Below are positions 43,127 to 49,002 of a stretch of DNA of 49,002 nucleotides, piece after piece. The position numbers and the translations under genes are program-made. Location: contig CANFHC010000026.1 in the NCBI GenBank assembly GCA_947446575.1, forward strand, positions 1 to 49,002. The letters are read 5' to 3'. The DNA comes from Bacteriovoracaceae bacterium (GTDB lineage: Bacteria > Bdellovibrionota > Bacteriovoracia > Bacteriovoracales > Bacteriovoracaceae). Numbering within the stretch: the stretch's first letter is position 1; every line of letters begins with the position of its first letter. A model generated the notes under the pieces. The model was not told the origin of the DNA, searched no databases, and saw only the letters and a list, made by a program, of their open reading frames with translations.

Positions 43127-44905
43127 CTATTTAATATAATTATTAGTTCGTAAATATTTCAGTATTGCATCTGCTACGAGCTGATGACCTTCAGGACTAA
43201 AATGATCGTCTGTCGTACCTTTTAACCGCCCTTGCAAGTAGATTTTGTCGCGTTCTTTTATGTCAGGATACAACTTTAGCGTCTCGTTAAAGTGATCAAT
43301 TAAGTCAACATTGAATTTTGTTGCAATTCGCCTTATAATCTTATTCTCTCCTCTGTCTTCATTATCAATACGACGTGGAAGATATGTTTGAAGAACAACT
43401 TTTGCACCAATTGAATTAAAGAATTTTACAATAAAAGCAATGTCGTAATATCTCCAATTTTGTATACTTTTATAGCTTGGAGCAGAAAAAGGTGTAAAGT
43501 CTTCGAAAATACCATTTTTCTTGAGTGTTATCATTTTTTCATCAATTGTTTGCTGCATTTTTTTACTACAAAGTTGATATTTTGAAGATAGCAGCTCTTT
43601 AAAGCTGTAGATCGAATTATATGAGTATTCCTCCAGTGCATTGTAAAGTGTAAGGCAGGCCAGATCATTTTCCCCCATTTCGAAAAGTGCATTCGCACCT
43701 AAAAGGTAGAGACGTGGGCGATCTATAAACTCCAAATGATTGCTAAAGAGTTCAACCATACCCACTTTGTTTTTAAGGAAATCCTCGTTCGGATCAAATC
43801 CTTTTACAGTATTGGTTAAAGTATTGGCCAATTCGATAGAATTTCTTAAGTCTAATAACTTTTGTGTTGAAAGAGATGATTTTAAAATATTTGTTTGAGT
43901 TAATAAATAATTTAACCATTTCACTTCACTCGATTTGTCCTTTGTTAATAATTTTTGATTTGATGACATTGAATTTGATTGGAGTGGAGTTTCTTTCTCC
44001 GAATAGATACCAAGATTACGTCTTTCCAAAATGATATTTTTATTGAAATTTATATTTAAAAAATCAAGGTTGATTAATTCATAATTGTGTTGCTGATTAT
44101 TTTGAAGATTCAAATAATACTGAAGAGCAATTTCTGCAATCTCATTGAAACAATTTCCATAACAAGTTAACTGATTTATATCTTCGATTAAAAACCTTAG
44201 AGGATAATTAAGATTGGCAGCTAAAATTATTCTTTTTTGACGAAGGCCTATATTTCCAGGTTTTTTCGCAAGACTAGTTTTTGAGAAATCAAAAAATGTT
44301 GTTATTTCTTTGAAAGAAACTTGTGAGCGATAATTAATTTTTAATTTACCTTCACCATTACTAATCTTATTAAGAAAAAGCTGAGTGAGGCTTTGATCTG
44401 TGAGAGCGTTGTTTTTTTGCGTATGACTGTTCTTGATTTGATAGAATGAATATGAAAGGAAGGCAAAGGTTCTTGAGTGCTTTGATAAAGTTGACAGCAG
44501 TGAGACCTGTGTATTATTTTTAATTGATGTTTTCAGAAAGTTATTGTACCCGTAAAGGTTCCAATTATTAGGCTGGCCGATCATTAAAAAAACAATTTTA
44601 GGATTTAGTTTTACAAGGCTTTTTAATTTTTCCTTTATCAAGGCTGTGTTTAAGCTATAGTCTGATATATTAATGACATTATAGAGATGACCGATTTGGT
44701 TTTCTACTTTTATTGAATAGATTTCATTTGGTGAAACAAGTGGACCTACAGTATATGAATTCCCTATGATTAAAAGGGACTTATTATTTTTTAAACTTAC
44801 TTCAAGTGGGTAATGATCTCTAACAAGGGAAAATATCCAAAATCCGGCTTCACTTAGAGTCAAAAAGAAAATTATACCCAATAATAGGGAGATTAACTTT
44901 TTCAT
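43127..44905 (-). CDS. Long SGNH-hydrolase-like exported protein, paralogue 2
   Basis: A 592-residue protein with the same plan as paralogue 1: signal anchor MKKLISLLLGIIFFLTLSEA, LLIIGNSYTVGP (Ser50), VFLMIGQPNNWNLYG, a long helical insert with LTCYGNCFNEI and LACLTLYNALEE, then DDHFSPEGHQLVA. The invariant Ser/Asn/Asp/His positions are kept in both copies, so both are probably active. The insertion differs most between the copies. The two genes bracket the radical-SAM/SPASM/FG-GAP group in the same orientation. Confidence 0.8.
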   Translation of the reverse strand: MKKLISLLLGIIFFLTLSEAGFWIFSLVRDHYPLEVSLKNNKSLLIIGNSYTVGPLVSPNEIYSIKVENQIGHLYNVINISDYSLNTALIKEKLKSLVKLNPKIVFLMIGQPNNWNLYGYNNFLKTSIKNNTQVSLLSTLSKHSRTFAFLSYSFYQIKNSHTQKNNALTDQSLTQLFLNKISNGEGKLKINYRSQVSFKEITTFFDFSKTSLAKKPGNIGLRQKRIILAANLNYPLRFLIEDINQLTCYGNCFNEIAEIALQYYLNLQNNQQHNYELINLDFLNINFNKNIILERRNLGIYSEKETPLQSNSMSSNQKLLTKDKSSEVKWLNYLLTQTNILKSSLSTQKLLDLRNSIELANTLTNTVKGFDPNEDFLKNKVGMVELFSNHLEFIDRPRLYLLGANALFEMGENDLACLTLYNALEEYSYNSIYSFKELLSSKYQLCSKKMQQTIDEKMITLKKNGIFEDFTPFSAPSYKSIQNWRYYDIAFIVKFFNSIGAKVVLQTYLPRRIDNEDRGENKIIRRIATKFNVDLIDHFNETLKLYPDIKERDKIYLQGRLKGTTDDHFSPEGHQLVADAILKYLRTNNYIK

Positions 44906-45062
44906 CTTAATAATAAAAATAGTAAAATTAGTTTCTGCTTTCTGATGGAATATCGAACGGGTTCCATAAATTTCATCCGTAATGGTCTAGTTTTTTAAAT
45001 CGAGTCTCTTTTTATTTTAATATATAGTATTTAAATTATATAATATAATTGGAATTAAATTA

Positions 45063-45077
45063 ACTCATTAAATGAGT
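45063..45077. promoter_or_regulatory. 15-bp palindrome in a divergent promoter region
   Basis: ACTCATT-A-AATGAGT is a perfect inverted repeat within the very AT-rich 253-bp gap between two divergent SGNH-type genes. It could be an operator for either. No gene or other structure is seen in this gap. Confidence 0.4.
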
Positions 45078-45158
45078 ATAAAATTTGATTTTTCTTTTTT
45101 ATAACAAAGCATTTTTGAAGGACCTTGCCAATTTATCATCTAGGATCAACTACAGGCC

Positions 45159-46142
45159 ATGAATAGAAATCTTTTAAAATGGGGGGGCGGCTTTTTAGTT
45201 CTCCTCAGTTTATTATTCTCACTCAATCGTTTTTTTAAAAATAAACGATTAAATGAAATGCACTGGAGAGATGTGGGGGGACAAGAACTTATTCTGCGGC
45301 GCAATGGCTTAGAAAAGTTAAATCCTCATATGTCTTTGCGTTCACTTTTATTAGACCATAAGTCGGAAATGACTAAATTAAAAGAAGGCAAGCTGGTCTA
45401 CAGAGCGGTTTATACAGTTGATAAAAAAGGTTTTCGAATTAGTAAAGCTACAAATCTTCCTGGTAAAACAAAACATTTTTTAATTATTGATGGGTCGATC
45501 GCTTTTGGAGAAGGCTTAAATGATGATGAGACAATCCATCACTTGATAAATATGAGAAGCAAAATATATGAAGCCTATGAATTAGGATTTTTAGGTTACG
45601 GTCCTCAGCATAACTGGCTTAGATTTAATAGTAAGCAGCTGGGCTTTGATATCCATCAAAAAAGAGGATCTGCCATTTTAATTACTCACGCTCAGGATTT
45701 TAGAAGATTGATTGGAACCCTTGATCATTTAATCTACTCGTCTAATTTTCCCCTGTTGGTTGAATCGTCACCTGGAAAATTTGAACATAGGGGAAATTTT
45801 ATCAATAACGGAACCCTCCTTCAGAGAATAGCCGCCAGATTTTGCGTTCCATTTTTATTTTGCAAAAAATTTATGGCAAAGTCCTTCAAAGGTCCTGATG
45901 AGAACCAAGTAGCCTTCGCGGCCAGATTGTACGATTCAATTGAAAAAATGTATCGAGAACAATTTGATGTAGAGGATCTTAAAATAGTTTGGGTTGGAGA
46001 AGAAGACGTAGCAATTTTTAAGAAATTTTCAAAAATAAAAATCATAAAAATTCCTTTCGATAGAATTGATTCTAGTCATCCCAGTGCACAGGGGGCAAAA
46101 GAAATTGTCGATTTTCTTTTCTCTCAAAAAATCATCTACTAA
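45159..46142 (+). CDS. Shorter SGNH-hydrolase-like protein with signal anchor
   Basis: The 327-residue product has an N-terminal membrane anchor (LLKWGGGFLVLLSLLFSLNR). An SGNH-type core has HFLIIDGSIAFGEGLNDDET (nucleophile Ser in a G-x-S-x-x-x-G-x-G context), FLGYGPQHNWLRF and the end block DSSHPSAQGAKEIV (Asp/His). It lacks the long insertion of the two paralogues above. The coding DNA has a G7 run at 45181-45187 (codons 8-10), which could slip. Ribosome sites are weak (AGGATC, 13 nt away). The next gene begins 36 bp later. Confidence 0.78.
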   Translation: MNRNLLKWGGGFLVLLSLLFSLNRFFKNKRLNEMHWRDVGGQELILRRNGLEKLNPHMSLRSLLLDHKSEMTKLKEGKLVYRAVYTVDKKGFRISKATNLPGKTKHFLIIDGSIAFGEGLNDDETIHHLINMRSKIYEAYELGFLGYGPQHNWLRFNSKQLGFDIHQKRGSAILITHAQDFRRLIGTLDHLIYSSNFPLLVESSPGKFEHRGNFINNGTLLQRIAARFCVPFLFCKKFMAKSFKGPDENQVAFAARLYDSIEKMYREQFDVEDLKIVWVGEEDVAIFKKFSKIKIIKIPFDRIDSSHPSAQGAKEIVDFLFSQKIIY

Positions 46143-46161
46143 TTACTTTTAAAAGCCTCTG

Positions 46162-46170
46162 TGCTATCCT
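46162..46170 (+). promoter_or_regulatory. Extended -10 element before a leaderless start
   Basis: TGCTATCCT is an extended -10 (TGn-TATnnT) that ends 8 nt before ATG 46179. TTACTT 16 nt further upstream is a weak -35. No Shine-Dalgarno is seen. Confidence 0.4.
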
Positions 46171-46178
46171 TTATTTCA

Positions 46179-47516
46179 ATGAATGCATTTCACTTTATTA
46201 TTATTTTTTTATGTCTTGTGACTTCTGCCTCATCCCAGACAATAAATGGATCATTGCCTACCACTCAAGAGAATCCCCTGATGGATATATATTCCATAGA
46301 TCTTGATGGAGATGGCACAGATGAATTGGTAGCGACAAGCTTAAATATCAAAAATCGTAAACTTCCATCCGCTATAAAAGTTTTTAAACTTTATGAGCAG
46401 GGGAAATTTCAGGATAGAACGACAGATTTTTTTAAAGTGATACCTAAGCTCTTTCATGCTCGACACCTTTTGTTTATCCCAGATTTTAGCGCGGGTCTGC
46501 CAGCTCTTTTTATTTCAGATCATGGCGCTGATTTTGCTCCCTTTGAAGGAGCTATTTCTAAGCTTTTTGTTTTAGATAAAAAATCTCATAAATACCTTGA
46601 TCAGACTCATCAATATGGCCTTGATCATAATAAGGGCTTTACTTTTGCGAGCACTTTTAACCACACAGGAGTCAATAAGCGAGCACTTCTTGTAAAGGCC
46701 AATATGTTGGCTGTTCCTGAAAATGCAATGAGAGTTAAGATTATCGATGGACGCAAAGTCACAATGAGACAGAAGATGCTGGGACCGATGAGCCAATTTG
46801 AGATTCAGGAGCTTTCTGCAAAAAATAAGTTTAAAAATATTATCGATACTTTTGATCAATTTCCTGCCAGTAAATGTTTTATGAATGCTTTGTTTGCTGA
46901 TTTTGATGGTGATCAGGAAGATGAATTAGTAATTGGTGGATGTGACTTGACTCAAAAAAGTGAAAGATATATCGATCATGATCTCATTTTAAAGAAAAAG
47001 CAGGGGAAACTTGTTGCTTGGATATCACTTCCCAAAAGAAACGATGAGGATCTCTGGGGTGTAGCGGCCCTATACGCAAAAGATCTTTTTAATTCTAAGA
47101 GAAATGATTTAGTTGAAGTCATTTACAATAATAAATTTTCAAAAGGAAAGGTAAATATTTTTGAAAATGTTGAAGGAGAAAAGTTCAAACTAAATCAGCA
47201 ATTTACTCCCGATATAAAAGATGCTGATTTTTTTATTCCTTGGGTGGTTTTAATAGATATTAATAATGATCACCAACTGGATATTATTGGAACCTATCGT
47301 TTTCTTCAGGAAGGTAAACCTTATAAAAAAGATGGTGATACATTTTTTGTCTTAAAAAATACTGGAAAGACTTTTATTCAAGAAAAAATGACTTTTCAAA
47401 TTCCACGCGGATCCTTGATGATAAATGCCGTTAAAATGAAGATAAAGAATAGGGAACACCTCGCTTTCATAGATGTGAATGGAAAAATTTATATTATTGA
47501 TCCGAGTAATAAGTGA
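46179..47516 (+). CDS. Exported FG-GAP/VCBS beta-propeller protein
   Basis: The product is about 445 residues from ATG 46179, which begins the signal peptide MNAFHFIIIFLCLVTSASSQ; an in-frame GTG at 46161 lies in the probable promoter. It has several calcium-loop blades: DLDGDGTDELVA, DFDGDQEDELVIGG and DINNDHQLDIIG. SDHGADFAPFEGAISKLFV matches the blade VVFDHGFDQSPFPGAKNVFF of the cytoplasmic paralogue. A seven-bladed propeller in the periplasm or on the surface is likely. The pairing of SGNH and FG-GAP genes is seen on both sides of the cassette. Confidence 0.78.
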   Translation: MNAFHFIIIFLCLVTSASSQTINGSLPTTQENPLMDIYSIDLDGDGTDELVATSLNIKNRKLPSAIKVFKLYEQGKFQDRTTDFFKVIPKLFHARHLLFIPDFSAGLPALFISDHGADFAPFEGAISKLFVLDKKSHKYLDQTHQYGLDHNKGFTFASTFNHTGVNKRALLVKANMLAVPENAMRVKIIDGRKVTMRQKMLGPMSQFEIQELSAKNKFKNIIDTFDQFPASKCFMNALFADFDGDQEDELVIGGCDLTQKSERYIDHDLILKKKQGKLVAWISLPKRNDEDLWGVAALYAKDLFNSKRNDLVEVIYNNKFSKGKVNIFENVEGEKFKLNQQFTPDIKDADFFIPWVVLIDINNDHQLDIIGTYRFLQEGKPYKKDGDTFFVLKNTGKTFIQEKMTFQIPRGSLMINAVKMKIKNREHLAFIDVNGKIYIIDPSNK

Positions 47517-47523
47517 AAGAATT

Positions 47524-47652
47524 ATGAGGAAGGGAGCACCAAGATTACTTATTATTGAATGGCTCAAATATTCGGCACCTATGGTTTGTTTAACTTATCG
47601 ATCTCCAACCAGAATTAGAGAAGTTAAAGAATATTCACCTCCACCTTATTGA
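47524..47652 (+). CDS. Possible 42-aa peptide
   Basis: An ATG with a weak upstream GAAAGA is followed by 42 codons that look protein-like (LLIIEWLKYSAPMVCLTY, then a basic and Pro-rich tail). It lies between the FG-GAP and FecR genes. No family is recognised. Confidence 0.3.
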   Translation: MRKGAPRLLIIEWLKYSAPMVCLTYRSPTRIREVKEYSPPPY

Positions 47653-47701
47653 ATCCACTTATACTCTAACGATACCTGTTGATATGGAAATGGAGCAACT
47701 A

Positions 47702-49002
47702 ATGAATCTTAAAAGTGTATTAACTATTATTCTCACTATATTAATCTCAATTAGCGTGGATGCTGAAGACAAAAAGGGAGTTGCCTCTGTTCTTCTGTTA
47801 AAAGGAAAGGCAACAGCGAAGCTTGCGGATGGAAGTCAAGTGACTCTGAAGTTAGATCAAGTATTACCTGAAGGTGCTGAAATCTCGACTGCGCCCATGA
47901 GTTTTGTGAAGCTTATTTTTATTGATAAATCAGTAATCAATCTTGGACCTTCAAGCGAAATGCTGATCCAGGCATTTCCTAAAAAAGAAGCGGGGATTAT
48001 TAAATTAATTCAAGGCCAAATTCGAGCAGAGGTGACAAAAAATTACATGGAGATGGATGATAAATCCAAAAGTAAGCTTTATATTCAAACTAAATCCTCG
48101 GCGATGGGAATTCGGGGAACTGATTTTCAGGTCAATTACAATCCCCAAAACCAAAACAGCTCACTTATTGTTTTCGAAGGCAAAGTCGTCATGTCCCACG
48201 TTGACCGCGCCAATCAAAATGATGTTTTTAATCAACAAAAGCTTGAGATGCTCGTTTCAAGCACTACGGCCGTACTTGTAAAACAAGGGCAATTTTCAGC
48301 GGTAAACTTAAATGTTTCAGACCGGGCCCTCGTTCCCACTAAGCTTGCTCCCAAACAATTAGATGCCTTGAAGGACAATACAACCGGTCTTGAAGGAGAT
48401 GCTAAAAAATCTAAAAAAGAATTTAGAGAGATTGTCCCACCAGGAATGGACAGCTCTACTTTTATTAACACATCACCAGAGGCCATTAAAAAAGAATTGG
48501 AAAGTGCTAAAACGACTTTTAACAACTCAACTCACGAGTATAAACCTGCTGCAGGATCTATCATAGATTTGAAAACAGTTAATATTATTGCTCCCCCGGC
48601 TGATGCTAAGTTTGATTCAGCAACTAAGACTTTTGTCATTGGAGAAAATTTTGGAAAAATTGATAAGAATTCAGGAGAATTTGTAGCTCCTAAAGGTTTT
48701 GAACTCTCTCAAGGCGGGCAATACGTATCCGTAGATGCCAACAAAAACACTGCGAATTCACCTCCAAATACATCGGCAGGTGTCTCACCGAGCGTGCCGT
48801 CAACTGTGCCCCAAGATAAGTTCAAATCCTTACCAGAAAATGGAAGTAAACCAGAAGAAACCTTCACCCAAATTTCTCCCAACTCGGGGCCCATTTCTGT
48901 CCAAAGTGAAGCAGTCAAAACGGAAGCCCCATCTCAGAAAGTAGAAGCTTCTCCAATGGCAGCAGCTCCGGTAGCAGCAGCTCCGGTGGCAGCAGCTCCG
49001 GT
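47702..49002 (+). CDS. FecR-domain exported protein, 3' end beyond the window
   Basis: The frame is open for 433 codons to the right edge with no stop. GGAG lies 6 nt before the ATG. A signal peptide (VLTIILTILISISVDA) is followed by a FecR domain (about 30-180): VLLLKGKATAKLADG, FVKLIFIDKSVINLGPSSEM, IIKLIQGQIRAEV and TKSSAMGIRGTDFQVNY. Then comes a long low-complexity Pro/Ser/Thr/Lys region, and at the edge tandem Ala-Ala-Ala-Pro-Val repeats. FecR domains of this type are often found in surface or periplasmic structural proteins of Bdellovibrio-like bacteria rather than true iron regulators. A full-length product could carry more repeats outside the window. Confidence 0.85.
   Translation, partial: MNLKSVLTIILTILISISVDAEDKKGVASVLLLKGKATAKLADGSQVTLKLDQVLPEGAEISTAPMSFVKLIFIDKSVINLGPSSEMLIQAFPKKEAGIIKLIQGQIRAEVTKNYMEMDDKSKSKLYIQTKSSAMGIRGTDFQVNYNPQNQNSSLIVFEGKVVMSHVDRANQNDVFNQQKLEMLVSSTTAVLVKQGQFSAVNLNVSDRALVPTKLAPKQLDALKDNTTGLEGDAKKSKKEFREIVPPGMDSSTFINTSPEAIKKELESAKTTFNNSTHEYKPAAGSIIDLKTVNIIAPPADAKFDSATKTFVIGENFGKIDKNSGEFVAPKGFELSQGGQYVSVDANKNTANSPPNTSAGVSPSVPSTVPQDKFKSLPENGSKPEETFTQISPNSGPISVQSEAVKTEAPSQKVEASPMAAAPVAAAPVAAAP
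48959..49002 (+). repeat. 15-bp tandem repeats (AAAPV) at the window edge
   Basis: Three copies of GCAGCAGCTCCGGTN, the last cut by the window edge, encode Ala-Ala-Ala-Pro-Val. The array may continue beyond the window. Confidence 0.85.

Noticed and set aside
47702-48300. FecR protein as part of a FecIR iron-uptake regulator pair
   Set aside because: It has a cleavable signal peptide and a long low-complexity tail, and no ECF sigma factor or TonB receptor is adjacent.
48232-48525. 97-codon minus-strand ORF
   Set aside because: It is antisense to the open FecR-domain frame, which has a ribosome site, signal peptide and domain match.

Overview
The window is AT-rich chromosomal DNA from a Gram-negative bacterium. 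There are many signal peptides, lipoproteins and outer-membrane barrels ending in Phe/Tyr, plus a type III glutamine synthetase, an actinobacterial-type SerC, HD-GYP and FIST signalling proteins, and an FeS-BCP-family photolyase homologue. This mix fits the Bdellovibrionota, most likely the Bacteriovorax/Peredibacter side. That placement is inference from gene content and base composition; no rRNA or other marker is present. I saw no tRNA, rRNA, CRISPR array, integrase, transposase or phage gene.

Left part (1-20.6 kb). In order: a tiny membrane peptide, glnN and its terminator, a two-gene exported-protein operon, an outer-membrane barrel and a large lipoprotein with an internal duplication. 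A minus-strand group follows (DUF3833 lipoprotein, LCAT-like acyltransferase, methyltransferase), divergent from a photolyase homologue that lacks three of the expected Fe-S cysteines. Then come a METTL25-like methyltransferase head-to-head with murD, a three-domain M24 aminopeptidase, a matrixin-type metalloprotease with an outer-membrane protein, and serC with a strong terminator.

Middle part (20.6-31.1 kb). A small secreted-protein gene is broken by one in-frame stop. A FIST sensor gene overlaps a histidine-kinase gene. Next are a collagen-like membrane protein, a DUF2237 protein with a signal peptide, a histone-deacetylase-family hydrolase, two lipocalins, and an HD-GYP phosphodiesterase divergent from a second histidine kinase.

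Right part (31.1-49 kb). This is an accessory-looking region: a GT4 glycosyltransferase coupled to an unknown protein, a decayed hydrolase, a permuted papain-fold hydrolase, a response regulator with a degenerate HD-GYP domain, and then an unusual cassette. The cassette holds two long SGNH-like paralogues on either side of a radical-SAM gene, a stand-alone SPASM-domain gene and a cytoplasmic FG-GAP propeller gene. A smaller SGNH-like gene and an exported FG-GAP paralogue follow. I regard this cassette as the best candidate for an undescribed system. A FecR-domain gene runs off the right edge.

A degenerate intergenic repeat of about 70-145 bp occurs six times between 21.1 and 43.1 kb. Several genes look leaderless: a -10 box lies 7-8 nt before the ATG and no Shine-Dalgarno sequence is visible.
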